Shown: positions 28,201-37,578 of the stretch, piece after piece
How positions within the stretch are numbered: position 1 is the first letter of the stretch
Layout: each line of letters starts with the position of its first letter
Assembly: GCF_008326425.1 (NCBI RefSeq)
Contig: NZ_AP018929.1
Location: 1,998,875 to 2,062,874 of the forward strand
DNA from: Sulfuracidifex tepidarius
GTDB lineage: Archaea; Thermoproteota; Thermoprotei_A; Sulfolobales; Sulfolobaceae
Direction of reading: 5' to 3'
DNA length: 64,000 nt
Made by a program: the position numbers and the translations under genes
Notes under the pieces: model-generated
What the model saw: the letters and a program-made list of their open reading frames with translations, nothing else
Database searches by the model: none
Told to the model about the DNA's origin: nothing

Positions 28201-29060
28201 CTTTCTCCGTGGTGCTAAGCGGTACATCGTCCTTAGGAAACAACGTAGTTTCGAACTCTACCGTATTCGTTGAGCCTTACACTTACGAAGTGATGAACAT
28301 AACTTCTCCCACTAGCGTGACGTCTGTGTACTCTCCCGAGATCACAGTGTATCATACCACAGGGAACATTACAGACTCTACACTGGAGAACCTTATAGCA
28401 GACCACGCTTCCGTAGTCATTTCATCTTCGAAGTTGATTCACGTGAAAGCTGTGGACTCAAACGTGACATTGGAGGGAAGCGACATAGGAGGAGGTGAAG
28501 TCGCCTTCACATTGATAAACTCGAGTCTCACGTTAATCGACGTCAATGTGCATGACGTGAAGTTTATCTTCAACTTGACCAACTCTAACGTGAGTGAAGT
28601 CGGAGCGCTGTTCTATAACTACACCAACTTGTCTACAGTACCCGCTCCGAGGGTGGTTTCTGTATCTCCTATAAACGTGACTACAAACTCAACCTTCCTG
28701 AAAGTGGAGCTGAAGGGGTATGACTTGAGGGTAACTTCGCTCACCCTGAACGGAGAGGGAGTTAAGTACCACGTCGGCTATACGTCGTCTGGAGCGTATC
28801 TTGCGATACCGTTCTCTAACCTCCCCGGAGGCCTCTATCATTACGATCTACAAGTGACAGAGAACGGGTTACCTTACAACCTCTCTTTCGATGTGTACAA
28901 CTCCTATCCTCAGGTTAAAGAAGCACAACTGGATCACTCAATCTCTTCAGTGAACAGTTCGGTGAGCACACTTGATCACTCAATTTACATAGCTTACGCT
29001 ATAGGGGTGATAGGAATAATCTTGGCTCTAGTCTCCTTATTCTTGAGGGTGAGAAAATGA
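25251..29060 (+). CDS. Secreted sedolisin-type (S53) acid protease, membrane-anchored
   Basis: The 1269-residue protein has a signal peptide (about 1-24) and a pro-kumamolisin activation domain (about 48-160). The S53 catalytic domain follows, with Glu270 and Asp274 in GWDEEVALDVE, the VVDMSFG strand that bears the oxyanion Asp, and Ser490 in GGTSLSTQLWGG. About 700 residues of beta-rich, N-glycosylation-rich stalk come next, and a C-terminal membrane helix with a basic tail (VSLFLRVRK). Sedolisins work at low pH, as expected outside an acidophile. It overlaps the next gene by 4 nt, implying coupled translation. Confidence 0.88.
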   Translation: MYKYIGILAISLFSLSIIPIAGAFSSAGTAYVGPNLQGNEMDQLPSNQEICVFVMIPPKNMNELMLIAQEVANHQIPPLSKQEMNYMFGDVKKESEVVSYLKQSGFNVTFSSPFSVIAVGNASLVDKIFHTSLSMFRDASVSYYKPTVSPTIPSPLRGTFVGGLTNFTEFQPQYVTLGSPTTSQFPAQVPGSQFSALMYTPQELQGAYNVTGPEGKNVTVVVLDAYGDPEIEQDVKAFDSIYHLPNLNLTITPVGPYHPLLGVLTGWDEEVALDVEAVHSMAPYAKIDLVVASNAGSALYEAIDLIVSEDLGQVVDMSFGIPENEVTATGFYYYENGQPQINYPWVDYYFALGSAEGISFFAASGDDGAYGGTPTYYGGVSFPSSSPFVTSVGGTSLFVNTTSGEIGMPNSTASYGYETAWSVEPQYENPETSTVSSDGGFSTLFPVPWYQIPVTHSDSRTTPDVSADANPYTGMEIIVNGQRTVIGGTSLSTQLWGGVAADVISFVKHPIGLFNPYLYEIYQNSTEYNEAFHPVTLGFNGEYLANSSYNLVTGMGSPNVGELEQVMETLVKEPRLSISVSTFAKNITYPWYPYSSNFTIVASISTPNSTTVMSGNFVAYIFTLRGFLLSVPLSFNGSYWVATVYVNKGYPPNVWSVVVNGTYGGITGTGFVDIDVGDGINVLSQEGYIGISSPFTYEVCIYQPNGSPVELNSVKAYFTLNSRDIFNVTMFQTSTPGLYEGQGEVIPPTPQGAYVIYVNTSGASVYSWDVIGGFIYGAVLTPVNDGGGSINVGETFAVIASAYDREGLGLFTGNDMVYIYNDQGKLVYSTTMVPAPDVDQYYIYNLFGYQEANITLPSNFTTGFYKLIISSEINTSVGMCMENFTTGFYVSPQQLTGKVYTQSILYQGENVTVYANVTYPNGTEVTQGEFTVTMIPQQSLYNSINEEFDYGVPMQYNFTIHEWEARVTVPSVMSREGLFSVAGPFSVVLSGTSSLGNNVVSNSTVFVEPYTYEVMNITSPTSVTSVYSPEITVYHTTGNITDSTLENLIADHASVVISSSKLIHVKAVDSNVTLEGSDIGGGEVAFTLINSSLTLIDVNVHDVKFIFNLTNSNVSEVGALFYNYTNLSTVPAPRVVSVSPINVTTNSTFLKVELKGYDLRVTSLTLNGEGVKYHVGYTSSGAYLAIPFSNLPGGLYHYDLQVTENGLPYNLSFDVYNSYPQVKEAQLDHSISSVNSSVSTLDHSIYIAYAIGVIGIILALVSLFLRVRK

Positions 29061-30931
29061 AGACTGTCATAGTTAAACTTTTCATGATAGGAGTAATCCT
29101 GCTCATGTTATTGCCCTACATGCCGGGACAAGCAGCGACTTACAGCGAAGGCAGTTACATACATGGTAATAGCCTTTACTTGCCCAGGCTCTTCAACATG
29201 ACTTCTTCACCGTCACTCTTCAACCAGGATCCGTCGTACTACTCCTTTGAGGCTTATCACCTTAACATCACCGGTAAACCTGTGAAGGTGATCATAGGTA
29301 GGGACTTGCTCTTCAATGACACCGGCCTTAAGCCCATAATTGAAGACGTTGAAATACCTTCTGGAAACTACTCTCAGGAGATACTTAACGTGTCGATAAG
29401 TGAATTCAACGGGACTCAGTACGATAGGCAAGTGTACATCTTTGCTGACGGAGTCCCAATATTCTGGGGTTCAACTCAAGAGATTCACAACTCTACAGCG
29501 GAGTCAAGAGTAACGGAATTCGAGAACCTCCTCAAAGGAAACGTAACGTTCGAAATGGTGATAGAGAACTTCTACGACGCTAAGGTCAATATCACGGGAC
29601 TCTACGAGATGAATGTGACGCTATACCTCTATCCCGGTCCAACCCCTGTAGGCCTTCCTAACATGTTCGTACCGCTCTTCAACAGCTCCTACAACTATTC
29701 GTACGTGGTGTTGAACCCACTAGACGACGTGACTACCTCAAACGTGAGCATACCAATGGGTACTTACAAGGTACAGATGCTCTTGTACGAAGAGGGAGGA
29801 GGACTGGACGAGTTCTGGTATACTAACGAACCCGCTACCAGGGAAATCTTGATCTATTACAATAATTACCTTGCAGGAGATCTAAATCCCTTCGAGACCA
29901 TATATACGGGTGGAATAGATTTGTTCTATTGGAAACCACTGACCTCCATAGATACCCTTTCATTCCATTCTCCCTACCTGATAGACCTGACTCCGATGTT
30001 GGCATTGTCCCATAACGCTACCATAAGGGTCACAGTCACTAACTTAAAGACGGCGTATCATCTCACGGGTTCAACGGCTTTCGACTGGGACCTCTCAGGT
30101 GTTTTAATGCTGTGGGTGAACGAGAGCAACCCTATGATTGGAGGAACCGTCGTGACTGAGACACAGCACTTCATAGACTCATCTCCTATCTTCATACCAG
30201 GGTATACGCCTTCCACTTGTTACTACGACGAGGGAGGAAATTACTTGTTGAATTATACATCTGTCTTGGACTTCCTCCACGGCAGAGAAGTAGCAACGAC
30301 AACGCAAGAGGGCAAGTTCGTAGCAAGGCAGTCCTTTAACTCCGTGTACGAAAGCGTCTACTTAGACGAGACCTTCAGCGAGTCCGTGAAGGACATCGGA
30401 ATGTATAACTACACCATGGTGGAACAAGGTAACTATCCGGTGAACATGTATTTCGACGCAATAGAGATTCCTCTCTCATCGTCTCCCAAGATACCTTTCA
30501 ATTTGTCATATGAACAGAACGGGTCCCTCGTACTGTCCTTGAACTTCATGAAGAACACTTCATTTGATGACTTCATCACGTCAAGCAGTGTGAACGAGGT
30601 GGTGAGAAGCGAAGGAGGCTTCTCCGGAGTAATAGAGGTGATAAACAACTACGGAGGAAGTGAGCTCGTCTCACTAACATCAAACTACGGTGTAACATCG
30701 AAGGAACTTAACTTAACGTTTGTACAGAACGGCGTTGGACTCAGAGAGAACTTCTACGCTCAAGGCATACAGAACAGTACCGTTAACACCAGCGGGTATT
30801 ACTCTCATTTACATGTAAAGTTCTCGAAAGTAGGTGATCCAATCCGTGACGAACAAGTCCAGCTTTTAATCTCAGAAATAATCAAGTTAATCTACGTTCC
30901 AGTACTCAAATCCCTTTTTCTCTTTATCTAG
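29057..30931 (+). CDS. PNGase A-like peptide:N-glycanase, secreted
   Basis: The 624-residue protein has a signal peptide (about 1-28). Its body, with the pattern DRQVYIFADGVPIFWGSTQE (about residues 123-142) and a following jelly-roll-like region, matches the peptide-N-glycosidase A family (plant PNGase A type), which removes whole N-glycans from Asn. There are many N-x-S/T sites and a hydrophobic C-terminus (IKLIYVPVLKSLFLFI) that may anchor it. The 4-nt overlap with the sedolisin gene suggests that protease and glycanase act together on surface or scavenged glycoproteins. Confidence 0.75.
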   Translation: MKTVIVKLFMIGVILLMLLPYMPGQAATYSEGSYIHGNSLYLPRLFNMTSSPSLFNQDPSYYSFEAYHLNITGKPVKVIIGRDLLFNDTGLKPIIEDVEIPSGNYSQEILNVSISEFNGTQYDRQVYIFADGVPIFWGSTQEIHNSTAESRVTEFENLLKGNVTFEMVIENFYDAKVNITGLYEMNVTLYLYPGPTPVGLPNMFVPLFNSSYNYSYVVLNPLDDVTTSNVSIPMGTYKVQMLLYEEGGGLDEFWYTNEPATREILIYYNNYLAGDLNPFETIYTGGIDLFYWKPLTSIDTLSFHSPYLIDLTPMLALSHNATIRVTVTNLKTAYHLTGSTAFDWDLSGVLMLWVNESNPMIGGTVVTETQHFIDSSPIFIPGYTPSTCYYDEGGNYLLNYTSVLDFLHGREVATTTQEGKFVARQSFNSVYESVYLDETFSESVKDIGMYNYTMVEQGNYPVNMYFDAIEIPLSSSPKIPFNLSYEQNGSLVLSLNFMKNTSFDDFITSSSVNEVVRSEGGFSGVIEVINNYGGSELVSLTSNYGVTSKELNLTFVQNGVGLRENFYAQGIQNSTVNTSGYYSHLHVKFSKVGDPIRDEQVQLLISEIIKLIYVPVLKSLFLFI

Positions 30932-31103
30932 GACGATGCGAAGTCCGGGTAAAGCGAAATATTTTTTCTTTATATTATTTTATCGAATGGCTTTTCTATT
31001 CTTATTTTCTTCTGATTACTTAAAATATCTTGATTAACGAAAAACTTCTCCATGTTTCCCCATTAGATTTAAAAAATAGCTATCTAATTGACTTGATTGA
31101 TTG

Positions 31104-32081
31104 TTAAATTGAAAGTAGTCTGCTGTGAATGTATGCCATTTTTTTCATCAATTTAGCTTCATCACCTTCCACGTAAGAGTCGCCGAAGTCTCCGAAGTAG
31201 TTTTCACCTATCCTCAGGATTGTGGCTAGTCTGCTTGGCCTGAACGACAGACCCTCACCCATGGCGTTCCTCATGGCAGTCCTTCCTGAACTCATCGCGA
31301 CTTCAGCAGACATGGGAATTTGCTGGTCTTGAAAAGTGGCGCAGTCCCCCGCTCCGTACACGTCCTTGTAATCCACAGAGGATAGGTCTTTCTCTACTAT
31401 CATCCTGTGGTTCACGTTCTTCAAACCTAGCTCGTCTACCGTGTAAGACCCCTTAAGACCGCCTGCAAATATGGTGAGATCCGATTTAATTTCACCCTTG
31501 TCAGTGACAACGGAGTCCCTCTTAACTTCCGTAGCCTCGGTCTTCAGCATCACGTTGACGCCTCTTTCCTCCAATAGAGATTTAGCCTTCTCTGAGGAAG
31601 CCGTGGTCATCGTGGGAAGCAATCTCCCCCTTCTCTGGATGATGGTCACGTTTCCTTTTATGTTTCCTGCTAACTCTACTCCGGTTGCACCTCCTCCGAC
31701 TATCACTATCGACTTAGAGGTAGGTATCATGTCTCTGATGACTCTTGCGTCATCCAATGTCTCTATCTTCTTAGCGTACTCCTTAGCTCCCTTGAGCCTG
31801 GGGAGGTTCTGATGATGGCCTACTGACAGGATTAACTTGTCATACTTTATTTTACTGTCTTTAGTTATGATCTCCTTGTCCTTGAAGTTGACCTTTATCT
31901 CCGATGTCTTGACATGTATTAGGTACTTTGTGGCAACGTAGCTCTGGTCTATAGATCCACACGCGTAATCTATTATCCAAGGTATCATCACGAACTGGTC
32001 CTTCCTGTCTATTAGGACGGCGTTGTGGTTCTCCTTCAGCGCTGATAGACCCGCGAAGCCCGCACCTATGATAGCTATCAT
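31104..32081 (-). CDS. Small NDH-2/SQR-like flavoprotein oxidoreductase
   Basis: The 325-residue protein has two dinucleotide motifs, FAD-binding IIGAGFAGLSAL at the N-terminus and NAD-type IVGGGATGVELAG (about residue 147), plus the late FAD motif DVYGAGDCA (about residue 243). This is the NDH-2/sulfide-quinone reductase-like family, but about 80-100 residues shorter than typical NDH-2, lacking most of the C-terminal membrane-binding part. It overlaps the stop of the pyruvate oxidase-like gene by 4 nt. I infer that it passes electrons from or beside that enzyme to quinone; the true donor is unknown. Confidence 0.78.
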   Translation of the reverse strand: MIAIIGAGFAGLSALKENHNAVLIDRKDQFVMIPWIIDYACGSIDQSYVATKYLIHVKTSEIKVNFKDKEIITKDSKIKYDKLILSVGHHQNLPRLKGAKEYAKKIETLDDARVIRDMIPTSKSIVIVGGGATGVELAGNIKGNVTIIQRRGRLLPTMTTASSEKAKSLLEERGVNVMLKTEATEVKRDSVVTDKGEIKSDLTIFAGGLKGSYTVDELGLKNVNHRMIVEKDLSSVDYKDVYGAGDCATFQDQQIPMSAEVAMSSGRTAMRNAMGEGLSFRPSRLATILRIGENYFGDFGDSYVEGDEAKLMKKMAYIHSRLLSI

Positions 32082-33745
32082 ATTCTCTCCAGTTTCTCTC
32101 TGAAAATTGAGAGCACGTACTTCTCGGCCTGAGCGAACGTTAGCTTCGGGGGCATCGGCCTCTCATTAGGGTTCACCACCGCCTCCAGGAGAGCAGGGCC
32201 TTCAACGCTGAGGAACTTCTCCATCACGCTTTCACCTTCGTCGTGGCTCTCTAACCTGAAACCTGTGAAGCCCATAGCTTCAGCCAGCTTCACGAAGTCG
32301 GGGTTAACTAGGTCTACTCCCCATTCTGGATACCCCATGACTTCCTGCTCGAACTTTATCATGCCAAGCTTAGTGTTGTTGTATACTACCACCTTGATGG
32401 GTAACCCGTATTTCTTCGCGGTTATCATTTCCATCATGGTCATCGCGAATCCTCCGTCACCTACGAACGAGATCACCTGCTTTCCGGTCGCTAGGGAGGC
32501 ACCTACGCCGGCAGGTATACCGAACCCCATCGATCCAAGCCAGGACGAGAACAGGAAAGTTTGTTGTCCGGAAGCCCTGAAATGTCTTGCCGTCCACATA
32601 GTCACGTTCCCGACGTCGGTTACTATGACGGCGTCTTTCCTGCATTTCTGTGACGTGAGGTAAGCTACGTACTGGGGTTTCAAGGGAGTTGAGTCCTCCT
32701 TCTCCTGCTTCTCTAAGTCGCTGATCCATTCCTTCTTGCTCTTCTGCAGTTTTGCGTAGTGCTTCTCTCCTTTTTCTTTCACTTCGGCTCTTATCTTTAA
32801 GAAGTCCTTAACGGGGATAGGGTACTCCACGTCCACTCCTATCCTCTTCCCTATGTTCGACGGATTTAAGTCAACTTGGATTACCTTGGTGTTTTTGGGG
32901 AGGAAATTAACGTATGGAAATGACGTCCCAAGCATGATCAGGAGGTCTGCCTCATCTATTGCCTCAATTGAGGGTTTAGATCCTAAGAGACCTATCCCTC
33001 CCATTACCTTAGGGTCGTCGTCCGGAAGGATACCTTTTCCGTTAAGTGCATAGATCACGGGTGCTCCCAGCTTCTCTGCAAATTCGTTGAGTTCAGTAGA
33101 GCTTCCTTTGGCTCCTCCTCCTATCATGATGACTGGTTTCTGGGACTCATTAATCATCTTCAACGCGTCCGAGAAGTCCACGGTATACTCTACCTTGGGA
33201 ACCACAGACGTCTTTGGCTCATGGTAGTCCGCACTCTCCCTCAATATGTCAACTGGTAGGTTTATGTGAGCTACTCCCCTCTTAGTTACAGCTTCCCTTA
33301 TTGCCCTCCTCATTAAGTACTCTGCGTTTTCGGGATTCACTATCATCCGGTTGAAGACCGCAACATCGTCCATGAGCTTGACTAGGTTGACCTCTTGGAA
33401 GTAATCGTGACCTAACATGTCGCTCTCTACCTGACCTGACAGAGCTATGACGGGAGCATGATCCATCTTAGCGTCGTAAAGCCCGTTCACTAGGTGTATC
33501 GACCCGGGTCCCGACGTCCCCATACAAGCTGTAGGTCCACCAGTGATTTTCGACTCTGCAGACGCAGCGAAGGCCGCTCCCTCCTCATGCCTTACTTGGA
33601 TATACTTGATCTTCTCGGATTTCCTCACCGCATCAACTAACGGGTCTATCGAGTCTCCGGGAAGTCCGTAGATCCTCTCAACATGATTCTCCTCAAGGAC
33701 TTTTACTATAACTTCCGCAACCGATGTCATATTATCTAATGTCAT
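32078..33745 (-). CDS. Pyruvate oxidase-like TPP enzyme
   Basis: The 555-residue protein has the three-domain TPP enzyme layout: the catalytic Glu in VRHEEGAAFAA (about residue 54), a central nucleotide/FAD-like domain, and the C-terminal TPP motif VGDGGFAMTMMEM with NN 30 residues later (about 425-455). It is closest in style to pyruvate oxidase/pyruvate:quinone dehydrogenase (PoxB), with acetolactate synthase as the related alternative. No small regulatory ALS subunit is nearby. It is the first gene of a two-gene operon with the flavoprotein, which favours an oxidase role. Confidence 0.82.
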   Translation of the reverse strand: MTLDNMTSVAEVIVKVLEENHVERIYGLPGDSIDPLVDAVRKSEKIKYIQVRHEEGAAFAASAESKITGGPTACMGTSGPGSIHLVNGLYDAKMDHAPVIALSGQVESDMLGHDYFQEVNLVKLMDDVAVFNRMIVNPENAEYLMRRAIREAVTKRGVAHINLPVDILRESADYHEPKTSVVPKVEYTVDFSDALKMINESQKPVIMIGGGAKGSSTELNEFAEKLGAPVIYALNGKGILPDDDPKVMGGIGLLGSKPSIEAIDEADLLIMLGTSFPYVNFLPKNTKVIQVDLNPSNIGKRIGVDVEYPIPVKDFLKIRAEVKEKGEKHYAKLQKSKKEWISDLEKQEKEDSTPLKPQYVAYLTSQKCRKDAVIVTDVGNVTMWTARHFRASGQQTFLFSSWLGSMGFGIPAGVGASLATGKQVISFVGDGGFAMTMMEMITAKKYGLPIKVVVYNNTKLGMIKFEQEVMGYPEWGVDLVNPDFVKLAEAMGFTGFRLESHDEGESVMEKFLSVEGPALLEAVVNPNERPMPPKLTFAQAEKYVLSIFREKLERI

Positions 33746-33881
33746 TCAAAACTTTTATTCGTGGTTTATTAACATTATAAACCTAGAAAACTCTACTATC
33801 CTGGTAAAATGTTCTAATCCAGGAAATTAAACTAATTCATGACAACAAAATGTTTAAATTATTGAAATCGCTATTTAATCT

Positions 33882-34790
33882 ATGAATGGGGAACTTAGGA
33901 ACGGATTTAGTAACGTAGGTATTGGTTCACTCCTGTCGGCTATCGGTCTAACATTGATGGAGGTATTGAGTAGTATTATTCCATTTTCCTCTCTTTTAGG
34001 TCTGGTTTTAGGAATTATAGGCCTCTATTTCCTGATAAAGGGATTCGGAAGTCTGAAAAGGGGAGGAATATCGGTTTCTAATACGGGATTTTACTTAATA
34101 TCGATTGGAGTAATACTCGACATTGTCCTAGTGGTTCTCTTGTATTTATTTTTAGGATCTCTTGGGTTAAGTCCTACATCTCTTGTGGGTCTAAGTCGTC
34201 ATACGGTGCTCAGTTTACTGCCGTATATCGCAGGAATTGGAATCGTAAGCTTGGTTTCCCTTCTTCTCTTTCTAGTAGGAGGAATTCTTGCAGGCATTTC
34301 CTTCTATAACTTAGGTAAGAGTTACGGAAACTCTCCCATGCAAGTTGGCGGAATCCTAGTGGCGATACCATTCCTTGAATTCATTGGGTACTTCCTCACA
34401 TGGGTGGGAACTATGGAAGTAGGGAAATCCCCAATAGGATTATACCCTTACCAACAACAGACCTATGTCCAGACTCCGACTCCTTCCTATCCTACACCTT
34501 CCTATCCTGTACCTTACCAAATAGGAGCAGGTACAATTGACTCCACAGGCAGAGCTTTTCTCACTCTGTTCTCTCAAGTTCAAGTTCAGATAACCGATGC
34601 TCAGTTGTTGGACTCCAATATCGTAATATCTCAAACTAGGTCGTTCACTCCCACTCTCCTGGTTCCGGGTAATAATAACGTTAATGTTAATTTCACTTCA
34701 TTTCAAGGAAATCCTGGCAGGGCATACATAGTGAGGCTCTTCCTGTCAGGAGGGACTTACGTAGATGCTCTGGTGAAGTATTTAGGTTAA
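33882..34790 (+). CDS. DUF973-family membrane protein
   Basis: The 302-residue protein has about five membrane segments in residues 10-190, a Pro/Tyr/Thr-rich linker (about 191-215, YPTPSYPVPY) and a C-terminal beta domain. This layout matches the DUF973 proteins expanded in Sulfolobales. The function is unknown. It is probably monocistronic; a TTTAAATTATT box lies about 30 nt upstream of its ATG. Confidence 0.75.
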   Translation: MNGELRNGFSNVGIGSLLSAIGLTLMEVLSSIIPFSSLLGLVLGIIGLYFLIKGFGSLKRGGISVSNTGFYLISIGVILDIVLVVLLYLFLGSLGLSPTSLVGLSRHTVLSLLPYIAGIGIVSLVSLLLFLVGGILAGISFYNLGKSYGNSPMQVGGILVAIPFLEFIGYFLTWVGTMEVGKSPIGLYPYQQQTYVQTPTPSYPTPSYPVPYQIGAGTIDSTGRAFLTLFSQVQVQITDAQLLDSNIVISQTRSFTPTLLVPGNNNVNVNFTSFQGNPGRAYIVRLFLSGGTYVDALVKYLG

Positions 34791-34881
34791 TAAAACTTTT
34801 TAAGAAAAAAGGTTAAAAAATTGTATTTAAGAGAAAAAAACATTCTGATAGAGTTTATTAGCAATTAAAAAATACCACTTA

Positions 34882-37578
34882 ATGGTTATGCAGTCCAATA
34901 CCATATCGCCGAACCTCAGAAAAATACTCCTAATGATTATTGGTGTAGATCTAATCGGACTCAGCGTTTTTTATTACAGTAATTCAGGTTCGTATACTTT
35001 CGCTGGTTACATTACATTGAACTCTTCTAAATACCCTATATACTGGTACCTCGTACACGGCCCAATAGTTTTGATGTCAATCTTCATGTTCACTTTGGGA
35101 ATAGCAACCTTGATAGTTGGATATCTAAACCAACCCAAGTCGACTAAACCCATAATAGTCCTTACTGTGTTTACCATAGTCTCGGCTGTGCTTGTGACGA
35201 GGGTGTTCTACTTAGGGAATTCCCCTTCAGTTGTAATGCTACCTTTGCCCGCTAAAACTGACGAATATGTAATTCAAATGGCATCAGCTTTCAATCTAGT
35301 GCATGGTATAAACCCTTACGAAGTTAACCTCGAAAAGGTAATGTTGTCTTCTATCCCTCCTCAGCAGTTTACCTTGATTTACAGTAACAGCGCACCACCT
35401 TATGTTCCGGGGAAGGTGATAGGTTTCGTCGACTACTTTGACTACCTTCCGCAAGCAGCCTTGTATTACGTTCCCGCGATCCTTTTAGGTATCCCTGGTG
35501 TCATCTGGAACGCGTTGGTTTATTCTAGCGGTCTCTTCCTTTCCTTTAAGAAGATGGAAGGCAGCGTGAAGTATCTCTTCCCTGCCGTGATAGCAGGTTC
35601 CATGTTCATCTTCCTGGAGCCTGCAGTCATGCCCGTCCCGTCGGCGGGATGGATAGTCCCCCTTTTGATAGCTGTATCATATCCTGAGTATCCCATCTTA
35701 TCAGGGATCATGTTAGGATGGGCTTCTGCTTACAAGATTTACGTCCTACCGTTCGCGCTCTTCTACCTCGTTGAGGCTAAGAGGATGGGTTATAACGTGA
35801 AGAAAATGATCTATGGCGCCCTTGCCTCTTTTCTGGGACCAACGCTTCCTTTCCTGGTCGAGGACCCATCCGCCATGCTTAAGGACGTGTTGGCTCCTTT
35901 GACACTTAACCTTAGGCCTCTGGACGGAGGTCCAGGGATCACGGACTTGCAGTTTTTAGGTATATTCATTCCAAAAGACCTGCAAATAGCTATCCTTGCT
36001 GGAATATTGGTATCTGGTTTGTTTATATCCTTGTTGCGCAGACTAGGTTATCTGTCTTTCGTTATACCCTCTATAGCGTTCTTCTGGTGGTATAGGCCAG
36101 AGCCTCAGTACTTCATGTACTTCCCCTTCATAGCTCTGATAGCAGTGATGACGGGCTTCTTCGGAAAGATCGAGTTAACTGAGTCGCGTCAAGAGACCTG
36201 GCTGTTCTCCAGTTTCTCCATTGGGATCTCAGCGTTCTCCGTGATGTACCTAGCCCAATATGCGTTCATAATTCCAGCTGCAGTATCAATTTACCTGTTA
36301 GTCATGATGTCCCTTACCGTAATGTTCGTCCCCATCTCTATCATGATTGAGAGGGCTAAGTCTCTCATTACCAGGCTAAGTGAAAAGACAGTCTCATGTC
36401 TAACTTTCCTTTTCATGACTGTTGCGATGGTCGGAATAGCTTTAGGAGTATCAGATCTCCTCTTGAACGGCCTGTGGTTCGTAGTAATGGGACACAACTA
36501 CGAGAGCGACGCTTTTCTCCTTTCAGTCCTTGCGGCTAAAGAGATGGTGGACTTACATAACCCTTACTCTTTCGTCTTCTTGCATGATATGCTTGAGAGC
36601 CCTCAGTTCGGGAAAGTATTTTCGATGTTCCGATATTCTAACTCACCTATTGACCTGAACGACTTGAAACCTTCCCCTGTTTTCACTCCCTACTTGGATC
36701 CATCTGGTCAATTCATCAAGTACGGAGCTAGGGTGAACTACGTAGACTTTTATGATTATCCTCCGGGAATGGCACTCTCTATGATACCAGCCCTTCTATT
36801 GAGAATTCCAGTATCTCTATGGGAGTCTTTATTATACGTGTTCTCTATTGTTACGCTATTCCTATCTATTAGGAATGAGAAAAACTTACTATATGTCCTT
36901 GTGTTCATCCTTTCAGGAGTCTTCGTTACATTTTATGGGGAGGCATTCGAGAGCGACCTCTCACCATGGATATCCCTGATACTCATTGCAATTTCCTTTA
37001 GAAAATACCCTTTGATATCCGGTGCATTGACAGGTTTTGCAGCTACGACCATGCCGGAGGCCACTGTGTTGGTTCCTTTCATATTGATATTGATTTACAA
37101 CGAGATGGGTAAGCAGTTCTTCTTGAGGTTTCTAATCTCCGGGATCTTGTTAAGTGCTTTACTCGTGTTGCCCCCGATCTTGATTGACCCAAGTTCGTTG
37201 ACAATGATGTTCTTCCCCATATTAGCGAAACTGCCGGTGAATGGGGTGAGCTTGACTACCCTGATCTCTTTGTATATCTTTCATAGTTACTGGCCAGTCT
37301 CTTTCCTAAGTATATTTCCTTATGTCGCTTTAATTGGTTCTATTGCTATTTCTGTTATTTTTTATAATAAAATTAGAGAAGGAATATTAATGTTTCCTAT
37401 GTTTATAGTGTTAAACTTCACGAGGGCAGAGATAGAGTACTTCGCCTTCTACCCGTTGGTAGCTTTCTTGGCTTGGTTGTTGATCACTAGGGAGAAAGAA
37501 ATAACTCGCAGTGAGGGATTAAAGGTCCTACATGGATCTCACTTTCGAGTCCTCGAAAGGCGAAAAAGAGAATCTTAA
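34882..37578 (+). CDS. Polytopic GT-C-like membrane protein with internal duplication
   Basis: The 898-residue protein has roughly 20 membrane segments and is built from two related halves. HGINPYEVN (about 141) and VDYFDYLPQAALYYVPAILL (183-202) in the first half correspond to DLHNPYSFV (about 557) and VDFYDYPPGMALSMIPALLL (about 620) in the second. The N-P-Y and D-Y-x-P motifs in extracytoplasmic loops resemble GT-C glycosyltransferases using lipid-linked sugars. I infer a sugar-transfer role in surface glycosylation. The second ATG (34888) is a possible start. Confidence 0.65.
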   Translation: MVMQSNTISPNLRKILLMIIGVDLIGLSVFYYSNSGSYTFAGYITLNSSKYPIYWYLVHGPIVLMSIFMFTLGIATLIVGYLNQPKSTKPIIVLTVFTIVSAVLVTRVFYLGNSPSVVMLPLPAKTDEYVIQMASAFNLVHGINPYEVNLEKVMLSSIPPQQFTLIYSNSAPPYVPGKVIGFVDYFDYLPQAALYYVPAILLGIPGVIWNALVYSSGLFLSFKKMEGSVKYLFPAVIAGSMFIFLEPAVMPVPSAGWIVPLLIAVSYPEYPILSGIMLGWASAYKIYVLPFALFYLVEAKRMGYNVKKMIYGALASFLGPTLPFLVEDPSAMLKDVLAPLTLNLRPLDGGPGITDLQFLGIFIPKDLQIAILAGILVSGLFISLLRRLGYLSFVIPSIAFFWWYRPEPQYFMYFPFIALIAVMTGFFGKIELTESRQETWLFSSFSIGISAFSVMYLAQYAFIIPAAVSIYLLVMMSLTVMFVPISIMIERAKSLITRLSEKTVSCLTFLFMTVAMVGIALGVSDLLLNGLWFVVMGHNYESDAFLLSVLAAKEMVDLHNPYSFVFLHDMLESPQFGKVFSMFRYSNSPIDLNDLKPSPVFTPYLDPSGQFIKYGARVNYVDFYDYPPGMALSMIPALLLRIPVSLWESLLYVFSIVTLFLSIRNEKNLLYVLVFILSGVFVTFYGEAFESDLSPWISLILIAISFRKYPLISGALTGFAATTMPEATVLVPFILILIYNEMGKQFFLRFLISGILLSALLVLPPILIDPSSLTMMFFPILAKLPVNGVSLTTLISLYIFHSYWPVSFLSIFPYVALIGSIAISVIFYNKIREGILMFPMFIVLNFTRAEIEYFAFYPLVAFLAWLLITREKEITRSEGLKVLHGSHFRVLERRKRES

